From: Streptacidiphilus sp. 4-A2
GTDB lineage: Bacteria; Actinomycetota; Actinomycetes; Streptomycetales; Streptomycetaceae
Direction: 5' to 3'
Length of the DNA: 64,000 nt
Assembly (NCBI GenBank): GCA_014284505.1
Contig: JAAFYY010000001.1
Span: 3,844,001-3,908,000 of the forward strand
Position 1 is the stretch's first letter. Each line of letters begins with the position of its first letter. The position numbers and the translations under genes are program-made. Shown one piece after another: positions 1 to 9,531 of the stretch. The notes under the pieces are model-generated. The model made no database searches and had not been told where the DNA came from. It saw only the letters and a list, made by a program, of their open reading frames with translations.

Positions 1-11
1 GGGACGACCAC

Positions 12-284
12 CTACCTGCGGCCGCCGAAGAGCGAGCGGGTGAGGCGCTTGAGCGGCGCCAGCAGCACCATCCGCGCCCCGCGATTGGGACGGGCCTCCG
101 GGGAGACGACCCCACGCGGCGTCAACTCCCTTATCAGACCGACCGCATCCGCCACGTCCACCTGCGGGAGCGCAGGGGCGCCGAGCACAGCGAGGTGACG
201 GTCGAGCCGACGGCTCACCGTACCCGTGCCGCACTGGACCGCGGGCACCCGCGGCCTGCTGCGCACATGCTGCATTTGATTCAT
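12..284 (-). CDS. small basic hypothetical protein
   Basis: Encodes about 90 residues starting MNQMQHV and ending in a basic tail (KRLTRSLFGGRR). I chose the ATG at 284 because an AAGGGGGGAA purine run stands directly before it; a longer in-frame reading upstream lacks such a site. The middle part (RLDRHLAVLGAPALPQVDVADAVGLIRELTP) looks like a short amphipathic helical protein, with no signal peptide or membrane span. I do not recognise a family. It is transcribed away from the GH5 gene, with about 420 bases between them. Confidence 0.55.
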   Translation of the reverse strand: MNQMQHVRSRPRVPAVQCGTGTVSRRLDRHLAVLGAPALPQVDVADAVGLIRELTPRGVVSPEARPNRGARMVLLAPLKRLTRSLFGGRR

Positions 285-703
285 TTCCCCCCTTGGAAGG
301 CACCAGGGCCGTGGAGCGAAGACTATCGGCCCGGAGAGGTCGGTGTGCAACTGTCGGTCCACTAGCACACCGTACTCCCACAGGCCGACCCCTGCGCGCG
401 CAGGTCCGTACAGGGCAGTTCTGCACCGATCCGGGCCTCAGGAAACCCACAGACGTGTGACCCGACGCGGCGCTCGGGCGGCAACCGGGGGCGCGCACGG
501 CGCATTCGCCGGAAGCCCCCACCGGAAGGCGTCCGGTGAGGTATCGGTCGGGGACTCCGCCGGGGACGCCGCCGGGGCAGCCGCCGGGGCAGCCGCCGGA
601 AAGTGAACATGAGTAGTACTCGCATTCCTCTTGTGCCCGGCGTCCGGGCGGAGCAGCATCGGCGACTGACCGGTCCTGCTCCCCCGTCAGCCGCCGTGCA
701 GAT
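285..703. other. intergenic region between two divergent genes
   Basis: About 420 bases separate the small hypothetical gene from the GH5 gene. The segment must contain both promoters, but I see no convincing -35/-10 pair. The one clear structure is a short GC-rich tandem repeat at 562-597. Short overlapping reading frames on both strands here are low-complexity Ala/Pro or Ala/Gly strings and are not called as genes. Confidence 0.5.
562..597. repeat. three near-identical 12-bp tandem repeats
   Basis: GGGGACGCCGCC at 562 is followed by two perfect copies of GGGGCAGCCGCC at 574 and 586. The array lies in non-coding sequence upstream of the GH5 gene. Its role is unknown; slipped-strand variation in copy number would be expected. 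Confidence 0.7.
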
Positions 704-2189
704 ATGCAGAGGTGTCCCTTGCGCATCCGCCGAACCGCCGCCGCGATCGCCCTGGCCGGGGCGATCGCCCTGCCCGCCGTCGGCGCGCCCCCGGCCGCCG
801 CCGCGTCCGCCCCGGCCCGCGCCGCCGACTTCCCCACCGGCACGGTGACCACCCCCGACGGGCGGACCCTGCTCACCGACGCGTCCGGGCGCACCGTGCT
901 GCTGCGCGGCTTCAATGTCGATAAGTACGACGAGACGACCGAGGCGGACCTCCGCTCCATCGCCGCCCACGGCTTCGACCTGATCCGGCTCGACATCACC
1001 TGGGCCCGGCTGGAGCCGCAGCGCGGCCGGTACGACCAGGCCGAACTGGCCCGGCTCCAGCGGCTGATGGGCTGGGCCGGGCGCTACCACCTGCTGGTGC
1101 TGGTCGACTTCCACCAGGACGTCTACGGCCCGGCGTTCGGCGGCGGCCAGGACGGCATCCCGGCCTGGGCGACCCGCGACGACGGGCTGCCGTTCACCCC
1201 GGACCCGGACAACTGGTTCGCCGAGTACTTCGAGCCCTCGGTGCAGACCGCCTTCACCCATCTCTACGACGACCCGGAACTGCGGCAGGAGCAGGCCGGG
1301 TTCTACACCCGGATCGCCCGGCTGCTGCGCGGGGACCCGGCGCTGCTGGGCTACGACCTGTTCAACGAGCCCAGCGGCCCGTTCGACGGGGATCCCACCG
1401 ACCCGGCGGTGCAGGTGGCCGCGGCGGCCGCGCTGGAGTCGGGCCGGCTGGCGCTGATGTACCAGCGGCTGATCGCGGCCGTGCGCTCGGTGGACACCCG
1501 CTCCTGGCTGTTCGTGGAGCCGACGGTGCTGGTCGGCGAGGGGGTGCCGACCCGGCTGCCGGGCTTCACCGACCCCCGCCGGGGCGCCCCGCGGATCGGC
1601 TACGCGCCGCACTTCTACGACACCGCGGTGGAGGACGGAGCGGACTGGAACCCCGGTGACGGCTTCATCCAGGCGTACACGGCGGCGATCACCGCCTACC
1701 CGCGGGCGCACCGGATGCCGGTGCTGGTCGGTGAGTGGGGTCCGCCGGACCCGGACACCCCGGCAACACCGAACTGGTGCAGGCGCAGGTCACGGCCATG
1801 GAGGGCTTCGCCGACGGCTGGACCATGTGGTACTGGGGCGAGGGCACCGGCGGCTACACCCCACTGGGCCCGGACGGCAGCCCGCACCCGGGCGACGCCC
1901 CGGTGTTCGGCCCGTACGCCTCGGCGGTGGCCGGGCTGCCGGTGGCGGAGTCCTTCGACCCGGCCGCCGGGTCTACCGGCTGGACTTCACCGCGGGCGCC
2001 GGCGGGGCGACCCGGATCGTGCTGTCCGGGACGGCCTACCCCGAGGGGGTGCGGGTCTCGGTGTCCGGCGCCCGGTGCGCGCTGGTGGACGTTCGGCAGC
2101 CGCACGGCGCGGACGCGGGCAGCGCGCTGGTGGCGCTGCCCGGCGCACGGGCGGGCGCCCGGGTCACGGTGACCGTGGTGCCCGCCTGA
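704..2189 (+). CDS. secreted GH5 glycosidase, endoglycoceramidase-like (frameshifted)
   Basis: Predicted exported glycoside hydrolase of family 5. Endoglycoceramidases of this family release the glycan from glycosphingolipids; the substrate here is inferred. Residues 1-40 form a signal peptide with an Ala-rich end. The barrel follows with LLRGFNVDKYDE, VLVDFHQD, the acid/base Glu in LFNEPSG (about E222) and the nucleophile Glu in VGEWGPP (about E344). A small beta-sandwich tail ends the protein, as in endoglycoceramidases. The reading frame shifts near 1760-1790 and near 1970, but similarity continues through both. A TTG at 719, preceded by AGAGG, is a likely true start and gives MRIRRTAAAIALAGA. 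The gene runs tail-to-tail into the importer operon. Confidence 0.8.
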
Positions 2190-2208
2190 GAGCGTCCGGC
2201 GCGGGGGC

Positions 2209-3111
2209 TCAGGCGTCCCCAGCCGCCAGCCGGGCACCGGGACCGCCGCCCGCAGCACCCGGGTGTACTCCTGCTGCGGATCGTCCAGCACGGTCGCGCA
2301 GTCGCCCTGCTCGACCACCTGGCCGCGGCGCAGCACCAGCACGGTGTCGCACAGCTGCCGGACCACGGCCAGGTCGTGCGAGATCAGCAGATAGGCGATG
2401 CCGGTATCGGCCCGGATGTCGGCGAGCAGGTTGAGGATCTGCGCCTGGATCGAGACGTCCAGCGCGGAGACCGCCTCGTCCAGGATCAGCGCCCTGGGCT
2501 CGGCGGCCAGCGCCCGCGCGATGGCCACCCGTTGCCGCTGCCCGCCGGAGAGGTCGCGCGGCCGGGCCGTCGCCTGACGCTCCGTCAGTCCGACTTGGTC
2601 CATCAACTCGCCTAGGCGCGCGAGTCGCTGAGCTGACGTCAGTTCGGTGTGGTGGCGCAGCACCTCGTCCACCGCCGCGCGGGCGCTCTGGCTGGGGTCG
2701 AGCGAGGTGTACGGGTCCTGGAAGACGATCTGGAGCTCCCGGGCCCGGCGGTTGCGCTCGGCCGCGCGCCGGGCCGGGGCCGAGCGGTCCCGGCCCAGCA
2801 CGGCCATCCGGCCGCCGCTGGCGCGTTCGAGCCCGACCAGCATCCGGGCGACCGTGGTCTTGCCGGAGCCCGACTCGCCCACGATGCCGAGCGAGCCGCC
2901 GGCCGGGACGCTGAAGCTGACGTCGTCCACGGCCTGGTGCCGGGTGTGCCGGCCGCGGCCGTCGGGCACCCGGAACACCTTGCTGAGCCCGGCCACCGTC
3001 ACCGCGTCGGCGCCGCCGGGAGCAGCGCCGCCGCCGGGGCGTGGGCATTGCCGGGGGCGTGGGCATTGCCGGGGGCGTGGGCATTGCCGGGGCGGAGTCG
3101 TGCACCGTCAT
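2209..3111 (-). CDS. oligopeptide/dipeptide-type ABC importer ATPase, OppF/DppF-like (frameshifted)
   Basis: Second ATPase of the importer, acting at the inner face of the membrane with the OppD-like subunit. Visible motifs are Walker A GESGSGKTT, Q-loop FQDPYTSLDP, signature LSGGQRQRVAIARAL, Walker B ALILDEAVSALD and the H-loop ISHDL. The ATG at 3111 overlaps the stop of the OppD gene by four bases (ATGA). The first 35 codons contain a Met-Pro-Thr-Pro-Pro-Ala repeat. The frame is lost near 3020-3040, where the third repeat copy has one C fewer than the others, and the ATPase domain resumes as VTVAGLSKVF. A second shift probably lies near the end, since the domain frame runs on past 2209 into the convergent GH5 gene. 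A GTG at 3002 is an alternative start but lacks a good binding site. Confidence 0.85.
   Translation of the reverse strand: MTVHDSAPAMPTPPAMPTPPAMPTPRRRRCSRRRRRGDGGRAQQGVPGARRPRPAHPAPGRGRRQLQRPGRRLARHRGRVGLRQDHGRPDAGRARTRQRRPDGRAGPGPLGPGPARGRAQPPGPGAPDRLPGPVHLARPQPERPRGGGRGAAPPHRTDVSSATRAPRRVDGPSRTDGASGDGPAARPLRRAAATGGHRAGAGRRAQGADPGRGGLRAGRLDPGADPQPARRHPGRYRHRLSADLARPGRGPAAVRHRAGAAPRPGGRAGRLRDRAGRSAAGVHPGAAGGGPGARLAAGDA
3041..3093. repeat. three 18-bp tandem repeats inside the OppF-like gene
   Basis: The unit GTGGGCATTGCCGGGGGC occurs at 3041 and 3059, with a slightly shortened copy at 3077. Read on the minus strand it encodes MPTPPA repeats at the N-terminus of the ATPase. The 18-bp unit keeps the frame in exact multiples, so copy number could change without breaking the gene. 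Confidence 0.75.
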
Positions 3112-4122
3112 ACCGGGGCCTCCTCGGGGGTGATCTCGGCGAGCCGGTGACAGCGCACCAGTCCGCCCTGGAAGGGCTCCAGCTGCGGCCGGGACTCCCG
3201 GCACACCGGCCGGACATGGGCGCAGCGGTCGGCGAAGGCGCAGCCGGGGCCGGCCTCGAAGGCCGACACCGGGCGTCCGGGGACGGCGTGCAACCGCTCC
3301 GCGCGCTGGTCGATCGAGGGGCGTGAGCCGAGCAGACCCAGCGTGTAGGGGTGGGCCGCGCGCTGGTGCAGCCCTTCGGCCTCGCGGATCTCCACGATCC
3401 GCCCGGCGTACATCACCGCGACCCGGCCGCAGACCGCCAGTGCCAGGTCCAGGTCGTGGGTGATGAACACCATGCCCAGGCCGCGTTCGCGGCGCAGCCG
3501 GTCCAGGATGCCCACGACCTCGGCCTGGATGGTGACGTCCAGCGCGGTGGTGGGTTCGTCGGCGAGGACCAGCCGGGGTTCGGCCAGCAGCACCGAGGCG
3601 ATCATCACCCGTTGCAGCATGCCGCCGGACAGCTCGTGCGGGTACTGCCGCAGCCGGCGGGCCGGGTCGTCGATGCCGACCTCGGCCAGCACCTCGGCCG
3701 CGCGGGCCAGCGCCTGTTTGCGGCCGACGCCGCGGTTGCGGACCAGGGCCTCGATCAGGAAGGCCCCGACCCGCCGGGTCGGGTTGATATGGGCGCGCGG
3801 GTCCTGGAAGACCATGCCGACCCCGCGGTCCCGGTACTCCCGCAGTTCGGCGGGTTCATCGCGGCGACGTCCCGGCCCTCGAAGCGGATGCCGCCTTCGG
3901 CGCGCGCGCCCGGCGGCAGCAGCCGGGTGACCGCGCGCACGGTCATCGACTTGCCCGATCCCGACTCGCCGACCAGTCCCAGCGCCTCGCCCGGGGCGAG
4001 GGTGAGGTCGATGCCGTCCAGGACCGGCTTGCCCGCGTCCTCCCCGGCCGCGGCCAGGTGGACGGTCAGGCCGGTCAGCTCCAGCAGGGGTGCGGTCTTC
4101 TCCAGCAGGGTGCGGCGGTCAT
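3108..4122 (-). CDS. oligopeptide/dipeptide-type ABC importer ATPase, OppD/DppD-like (frameshifted)
   Basis: First ATPase of the importer. It has Walker A GESGSGKSM, Q-loop VFQDPRAHINP, signature LSGGMLQRVMIASVL, Walker B LVLADEPTTALD and H-loop ITHDLDLAL. The C-terminal cysteine segment CAFADRCAHVRPVCRE is typical of OppD/DppD proteins and often binds an iron-sulfur cluster in relatives. The ATG at 4122 overlaps the stop of the OppC-like permease as ATGA, fixing the start. Shifts lie about 15 bases into the gene and near 3850, and the domain continues through both. The gene is read in the order amidohydrolase, binding protein, B, C, D, F. Confidence 0.85.
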
Positions 4123-5064
4123 GCGGCGGCTCCGGTACGGCTGTTGCGGGCGGTGCGGGTGCGACGGCGCAGGTAGGGCTCGGGGCGCTCGCCGCTGATC
4201 CGCGCGCCGAGGACGGTGAGCGACAGCACCGAGAGCACGATCAGCACACCGGGGGCCAGGATGGGCAGCCAGTAGCCGCCCATCAGCGCGTTGCTGTCGC
4301 TGACCATCCCCCCAGTCGGCGGTGGGGGCCTGGACCGCCAGGCCCAGGTAGGAGAGCGAGGCCAGGTCGAGCAGGGCGTAGCCGAAGGCGATGGCGGCCT
4401 GCCCGACCACCACCGGGGCGATATTGCGCAGGACGTGCCGGACACAGATCCGGACCGCGCCGAAGCCCTGCACCGCGAGCGCGTCCACATAGGGACTGAC
4501 CCGCCCTGGCGGCGGCCAGCACGATCCGGGCCAGGAAGGGGATGTAGGCCACGGACAGCGCGGCCACGGCCGGGACCAGCCCCGGCCCGAACAGGGCCAC
4601 CGCGAGCACCGCGAGCAGCAGCCCGGGCAGGGCGTAGACCAGGTCGAAGATCCGGGCGACCACGGCGTTGACCGCGCCGCCGAACCAGGCGGCGGCCAGT
4701 GCCAGCGGGATGCCGACCAGCAGCGCCACCGACACCACCAGTGCCGGGCCGAGCAGCGAGGTGCGGGCGCCGAACATCAGCCGGGACAGGATGTCCCGGC
4801 CCAGGCTGTCGGCGCCGAGCAGGTGCGCCCCGGACGGCCCGGCGTAGGCGTCCAGCAGCGACTGGAGGTTGGGGTCGGCCGGGGCGAGCAGCGGCGCGAA
4901 CACCGCCACCAGCAGGACGGCCAGCAGGAAGAGCGCGGCGGCGGTGCCGGAGCGGCCGAGGGCGGCCCGCGCCCGCTTGAGCCGGTCCAGCAGCCGGGCC
5001 AGTGGCGCCCGCCGCTCGGGGGCAGGCGCGGGGCGGCGGGGGCGAGGTCGAGTGCGGCGGTCAT
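4119..5064 (-). CDS. ABC importer permease, OppC/DppC-like (frameshifted)
   Basis: Second permease subunit. The N-terminus has one transmembrane helix (FLLAVLLVAVFAPLLAP in the corrected frame). The OppC signature HLLGADSLGRDILSRLMFGARTSL follows, then the permease core with IFDLVYALPGLLLAV and the EAA-loop region before VLRNIAPVVVGQ. Frame changes occur near 5025, 4500 and 4310. The ATG at 5064 overlaps the OppB stop as ATGA, and the stop at 4119 overlaps the OppD start, so both ends are well supported despite the shifts. The protein spans the membrane about six times. Confidence 0.8.
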
Positions 5065-6002
5065 GCGGTCCTCCCAGCGGTGCGCAGCCGGGGGTCGACC
5101 AGGGCCTGGACCAGGTCGCTGACGGCGTTGCAGATGACGAAGGCGGCGACCAGCAGCAGCGAGACGGCCTGCACCACCGGGAAGTCCTTCTGCGCCACCG
5201 AGGTGATGGTCAGCATGCCGATCCCGGGGACGGCGAAGGCGGTCTCCACGACCAGGGTGGAGGCGAACATCCCGGAGGTGAGCAGCGCGACCGCGGTGAC
5301 GATCGGCGGGACGGCGTTGCGGAACACGTGGTCCCGCAGCACCGCCCAGCGCGGCAGGCCGCGGGCCACGGCGGTCTGCACATGCTCCTTGGTGAGCTGC
5401 TCGCGCAGCGCGTTGCGGGTGATCCGGGCCAGGAAGCCGCAGTTGATGACGGCCAGCGCGCAGGCCGGCAGCACCAGCCCGTGCAGTTCGCCGGCCGCGC
5501 CGGTGCCGATCCCGGAGGCCGGGAACCAGTCGAGGTGCACGGCGAACACCGAGATCAGCAGGGTGGAGGCGACAAACGGGGGCACGGTGACGGTGACCGA
5601 GGTGAGGGCGTTGGCGACGGAGTCCACCGCGCCGGGCCGCAGCGCGGCGGCGGCGCCGAGGCCCACTCCGAACAGCACCACCAGCACCATGCTGAGCACG
5701 ACCAGGGTGAGGGTGGTGCCCAGGCCGTCGCCGACCCGGCCGGCCACGGTCTGGCCGGTGACCATGGAGTGGCCGAAGTGCAGCACGCCGGTGAGCCAGT
5801 CCCAGTAGCGCACCGGCAGCGGCTGGTCCAGGTGCAGCTGGTGCCGGACCGCGGCGCGGGTGGCGGCGGAGGGGGTGCGGCTGCCGAACAGGACGTCCTC
5901 GGGGCTGCCTGGGGCGAGGTAGAGGCTGCCGAAGATCACCACGCTGGACAGCAGCAGGGTGGTGAGCAGTCCGCCGAGGCGGGACAGCACCAGCCGCCCC
6001 AT
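5061..6002 (-). CDS. ABC importer permease, OppB/DppB-like
   Basis: Intact permease of 313 residues, the usual length. The first helix (residues 10-30) is followed by the APGSPEDVLFG segment, an external loop, and five more helices. The EAA motif that docks the ATPase is in VARGLPRWAVLRDHVFRNAVPP. It pairs with the OppC-like protein to form the channel. Its ATG shares bases with the TGA of the binding-protein gene (TGATG). Substrate cannot be read from the permease; the family carries peptides, nickel and various small polar molecules. Confidence 0.9.
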   Translation of the reverse strand: MGRLVLSRLGGLLTTLLLSSVVIFGSLYLAPGSPEDVLFGSRTPSAATRAAVRHQLHLDQPLPVRYWDWLTGVLHFGHSMVTGQTVAGRVGDGLGTTLTLVVLSMVLVVLFGVGLGAAAALRPGAVDSVANALTSVTVTVPPFVASTLLISVFAVHLDWFPASGIGTGAAGELHGLVLPACALAVINCGFLARITRNALREQLTKEHVQTAVARGLPRWAVLRDHVFRNAVPPIVTAVALLTSGMFASTLVVETAFAVPGIGMLTITSVAQKDFPVVQAVSLLLVAAFVICNAVSDLVQALVDPRLRTAGRTA

Positions 6003-7629
6003 CAGGGCGCTCCCATGGCCGCGGCCCAGGCGTTGTCCATGTAGGAGAAGGTGAGCGGGCGCCGGTGACGGCGTGGTTCTGGAACACCAGGGCGCGCGGG
6101 GCGACGATCGGGATCCACGGCAGGGCCTGGGCGATCACGGCCTGGGCGGCGGTGACGTACTGGGCGCGCCGGGTCGGGTCCTGGGTGCCCTGGGCCTTGA
6201 GCAGGTCGGCCTCGACGGTCGGTGTAGCCGTTGAAGTTCTGCAGCCCGGCCTTGGTCGCATAACTCATGTACATGTCGGCCGCTTCCGGGAACTCCAGGT
6301 AGTTGATGGTGAGGAAGGAGTCGTAGGCGGCGCGGGCCTTGGGGTCGATGAACAGGTTGCCGTACTGCTGGTCGGGCAGGCCGACGATGTTCACCTTGAG
6401 GCCGATGGAGTCCCGGCCTGCTGGAGCACCTCGGCCAGCTGCGCCTGGGTCGGGCTGTCGGCCGCGTAGCCGATGCTGAACTGCTTGCCGTCGGCCCCGG
6501 CCTGCTGCACCAGGGTGCGGGCGGCCGTGACGTCGGGGGCCTGGACCAGCTTCTGGTAGGCGGCCGAGTAGACCGCCTTTGCCGGGCTGGTCTGCCAGAA
6601 GCCGGGCCCGGCGACCGAGTACAGCGGGTCGGCGGTGCCGTAGAACAGGGTCTTGGCGATGCCCGCCCGGTCGATGGCCATGGACAGCGCCCGGCGCACC
6701 CGGACGTCGGCCAGGGTGCCGGTGAACTGCGACACGATCAGGTCGAGGTGGAGCCGGTCGCGCCGACATAGAGCTTCCCGTCGCCCGCCCGCTCCAGCGT
6801 GTTCACGGTGGACGGCGGCAGGTCGAAGCCGCCCTCCAGGCTGCCGGAGGTGAGCGCGTTGGCGATGGCGGAGGGGTCGGACAGGAAGCGGAAGGTCAGT
6901 GTCTGTGCCTTGGCGGCGTGGCTCGGGTCCCAGTAGTCCGGACTGCGCTTGAGCACCATGGTGTTGGTGCCGTCGAAGGACGCGACGGTGTACGGGCCGG
7001 AGCAGACCACACCGGTCTGCGCGTTGCCGAAGTTCGCTCCGGCCCTGACCGCGAACGCCTTCTCGACGACCGCCCCGGCCAGGATGCCGAGGTTGCGCAC
7101 GAACAGGTAGTCCGGCTTGCTGAAGGTCAGCGTGACCTGCTCGGGGCCGGTGGCCCTGATCGAGGTCACGTCGTTGTAGGAGTCGGCGTAGTTGCTGGCC
7201 TCGGGTCCTGGTTGCGGGCCAGGCTGTAGACCACGTCGGCGGGGTGACCGGGTGGCCGTCGCTGAACCTGGCCCGCGGGTCGAGGTCGAGCACCAGGTGC
7301 TCGCTGTCGGGCTGGGACCAGGAGGAGGCGATGCCCGGGTTGAGGCTGTAGTCGGCCCCGGTGCGCAGCACCGACTCGCAGACATTGCCGAGGATGGTCT
7401 CCTCGGGGTAGTCGGCGGTCTTCAGCGGGTCCTCGGAGTACGGGGCGCGGTAGTCGCCGTACCAGGTGAGGCTGGTCAGCGGCCCCTGGCCGGGCGCGGT
7501 GGTGACCTGGGAGCTGCTGAAGTTGCTGCGGGCGGCGGCCCCGGCCGCGTGGCCGCCGCCGCCGCAGCCGCTGGTGAGCAGGGTCAGCGCCGCTATCGGT
7601 AGCGCGGCGCGCAGGATGTTTCTCCGCAT
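6002..7629 (-). CDS. solute-binding lipoprotein of the Opp/Dpp-type importer, SBP family 5 (frameshifted)
   Basis: Lipid-anchored receptor of the importer. The N-terminus MRRNILRAALPIAALTLLTSGC ends in a lipobox with Cys at residue 22. Family 5 features follow: WYGDYRAPYSEDPLKTADYPEE, ILGNVCESVLRT, YSLNPGIASSWSQPDSEHLVLDL, ARFSDGHPVTP, then VRRALSMAIDR and the C-terminal ALPWIPIVAPRALVFQNHAVTG. The frame changes at least six times (about 7240, 7200, 6755, 6418, 6215 and 6070), more than any other gene here, yet each segment keeps the family pattern in order. The first Cys and the TGATG junction to OppB define the ends. What it binds is not visible; the amidohydrolase upstream suggests an amide or small peptide. 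Confidence 0.8.
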
Positions 7630-7694
7630 GGTGGTGCCTCTCGTCGGTGGGGGTCCGGGGTCCGGGGCCGCCGGGGGCGGCCGTGGGTCGGGGG

Positions 7695-9362
7695 CTACTG
7701 GACCGCGTGGACCAGTTCGCCCTCGACATAGGTGCGCAGCACCCGGGTGTCGCCGATGGCCCCGGCCGGCCCGGCGAAGGGGTCGCGGTCGAGCACCACC
7801 AGGTCCGCGTACTTGCCCGGCTGCACCGAGCCGGCGACGTCGTCCAGGTGGTTCACCCGGGCGCTGCCGGCCGTGTAGGCGGCCAGGGCGGAGCCGAGGT
7901 CCATCCGCTCCTCGGGGCCGAGCACCCGCTCGTCCTCGCCGGGGGCGCGCCGGTTCACCGCGGTGTGCACGCCGAGCATCACGTCCGGGGTGCTCACCGA
8001 CCAGTCGCTGCCGGCCGCGATCATGGCACCGGCCCGGACCAGCGAACCGAAGGGGTACTGCCAGCCGCTGCGGCGCTCGCCCAGGAAGGGGATGGTGAGC
8101 TCGTCCATCTGCGGCTCGTGGCAGGCCCACAGCGGCTGGATGTTGGCGGTGGCGCCGAGCGCGCGGAAGCGCGGGATGTCCTGCGGGTGCACCACCTGGA
8201 GGTGCGCCAGGTGGTGCCGGTTGCCGCGGTGGCCGTTGCGGGCCAGGGCCGCCTCGACGGCGTCCAGCGCGCTGCGCACGGCCCGGTCGCCCAGGGCGTG
8301 GAAGTGCACCTGGAAGCCTTCGGCGTCGAGGGCCGCGACATAGCCGTCGAGCCGCTCCGGGTCGATGAAGTCGAGTCCGGACGCGCCGCTGGAGCATCCG
8401 CATCCGTCGAGGTAGGGCTCCAGCATGGCGGCGGTGTGGTTCTCGGCGACGCCGTCCAGCATCATCTTGACGCTCCCGGCGCTGAACCGGCCGCGGCCGT
8501 CGCGGAGTGCCGCGGCCTCGACCCGGCGCTCGGCGAACCACGGCAGCTGCTCCAGGCCGCCCTCGCGGTCCCACCACTGCGCGGCCCGGACCCTGGCGGT
8601 GAGCGTGCCCTCCGCGTCCGCGGCCAGGTAGGCGCCGTAGACGTCGCCGGGGCCGAAGGCGGAGCCGACCGCGGCGTCCTGCCAGCCGGTGATGCCAAAG
8701 CTGTGCAGGTAGCGCTGGCCGGCCAGCAGGCCCTGGAGGAACTCGTCCTCGCCGGTGGCCGGTACGCACCGGTGGACCAGCTCGGCCGCGCCCTCCTGGA
8801 GCATCCCGGTGGGGGTCCCGTCGGGGTCGCGCTCGATCCGGCCGTCCGCCGGGTCGGGGGTGTCCCGGGTGATCCCGGCCAGCTCCAGCGCCCGGCTGTT
8901 GACCCACAGTCCGTGGCCGTCGCGGTTGGGCAGGGCGACCGGCCGGTCGGGGACGACCGCGTCCAGCAGCTCCCGGTGCGGGGTCCCGCCGGGGAAGGCC
9001 TCCATGCTCCAGCCGCCACCGGTGATCCAGGCCCGGTCGGGGTTGGCGGCGGCATAGGCGGCGACGGCCTCGGCGTAGGCCCCGGCGTCCTCCAGGTGGT
9101 GCAGGTCGCAGCCGAGCATGGTGGTGCCGCCCAGCACCGGGTGCACATGGGCGTCCTGGAACCCGGGCAGCAGCAGCTTCCCGGCGAGGTCGACGACCTC
9201 GGTGTCGGCGCCGATCAGGTGGCGCACGTCGTGGTCGGCGCCGACGACGACGATCCGCCCGTCGCGGACGGCCACGGCGTCGGCCCAGGAGCGGGCGGGG
9301 TCGACGGTGTACACCGGGCCGCCGGTGAACACAAGGTCAGCGAAGTGATGATCGCGGGGCAC
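7695..9362 (-). CDS. YtcJ-like amidohydrolase (amidohydrolase family 3)
   Basis: Intact 555-residue cytosolic metal-dependent hydrolase. The metal-binding set of the superfamily is present: H72 and H74 in DAHVHP, a probable carboxylated lysine K299 in GSVKMMLDG, H355 in VHFHALGDRA, H387 in HHLAHLQ, and D453 in GSDWSVS. YtcJ-like proteins hydrolyse amide or ester bonds of poorly defined substrates. The start is a GTG at 9362 with GGAGGG a few bases before it. It is the first gene of a unit with the importer (66 bases to the binding protein), so an imported compound is probably its substrate. Its promoter carries a palindrome facing a TetR gene. Confidence 0.85.
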   Translation of the reverse strand: MPRDHHFADLVFTGGPVYTVDPARSWADAVAVRDGRIVVVGADHDVRHLIGADTEVVDLAGKLLLPGFQDAHVHPVLGGTTMLGCDLHHLEDAGAYAEAVAAYAAANPDRAWITGGGWSMEAFPGGTPHRELLDAVVPDRPVALPNRDGHGLWVNSRALELAGITRDTPDPADGRIERDPDGTPTGMLQEGAAELVHRCVPATGEDEFLQGLLAGQRYLHSFGITGWQDAAVGSAFGPGDVYGAYLAADAEGTLTARVRAAQWWDREGGLEQLPWFAERRVEAAALRDGRGRFSAGSVKMMLDGVAENHTAAMLEPYLDGCGCSSGASGLDFIDPERLDGYVAALDAEGFQVHFHALGDRAVRSALDAVEAALARNGHRGNRHHLAHLQVVHPQDIPRFRALGATANIQPLWACHEPQMDELTIPFLGERRSGWQYPFGSLVRAGAMIAAGSDWSVSTPDVMLGVHTAVNRRAPGEDERVLGPEERMDLGSALAAYTAGSARVNHLDDVAGSVQPGKYADLVVLDRDPFAGPAGAIGDTRVLRTYVEGELVHAVQ

Positions 9363-9422
9363 AGGCCCTCCGTACTGGTACTCGATTCGTCCGGCGGGGG
9401 CGACACCACCGGATGAATGAGC

Positions 9423-9451
9423 ATCACACTCGATGACACTGCCAGTGTCAA
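9423..9451 (-). promoter_or_regulatory. promoter of the amidohydrolase-importer operon with embedded operator
   Basis: On the minus strand TTGACA (9451-9446) and TGTGAT (9428-9423) are separated by 17 bases, close to the main vegetative consensus. The predicted transcription start is near 9416, about 55 bases before the amidohydrolase start. The palindrome at 9434-9450 fills the spacer and overlaps the -35, an arrangement expected to block RNA polymerase when bound. Confidence 0.6.
9434..9450. promoter_or_regulatory. probable TetR-family operator
   Basis: TGACACTGCCAGTGTCA is a palindrome with 8-base arms around a single central C. It lies between the divergent amidohydrolase and tetR genes. 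TetR-family regulators commonly bind such sites next to their own gene. Binding would also cover the region just upstream of tetR, so autoregulation is likely. Confidence 0.65.
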
Positions 9452-9531
9452 TGGCGTTGACAGCGGGAGGGGATTACGATCTGATCAACGGGACCGGGGC
9501 AGGACCCGGCCCGGAGCAGGAGGAAACCGCA

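Noticed and set aside
438-659. Small Ala/Pro-rich frame on the minus strand and an overlapping Ala/Gly-rich frame on the plus strand
   Set aside because: Both owe their content to the 12-bp repeat. Neither has a convincing binding site or known relative.
362-1711. 449-codon open frame on the minus strand
   Set aside because: It is antisense to the GH5 gene, made of Arg/Gly/Val-rich low-complexity sequence, and exists only because third positions are G or C.
6002-7629. Binding-protein gene as a true pseudogene
   Set aside because: All family segments are present in order, and intact importer and hydrolase genes flank it. The density of shifts fits local sequence error better than decay.
9457-9480. 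TTGACA and TACGAT on the plus strand as a tetR promoter
   Set aside because: The spacer is only 12 bases, too short for a normal promoter, so I do not call it.
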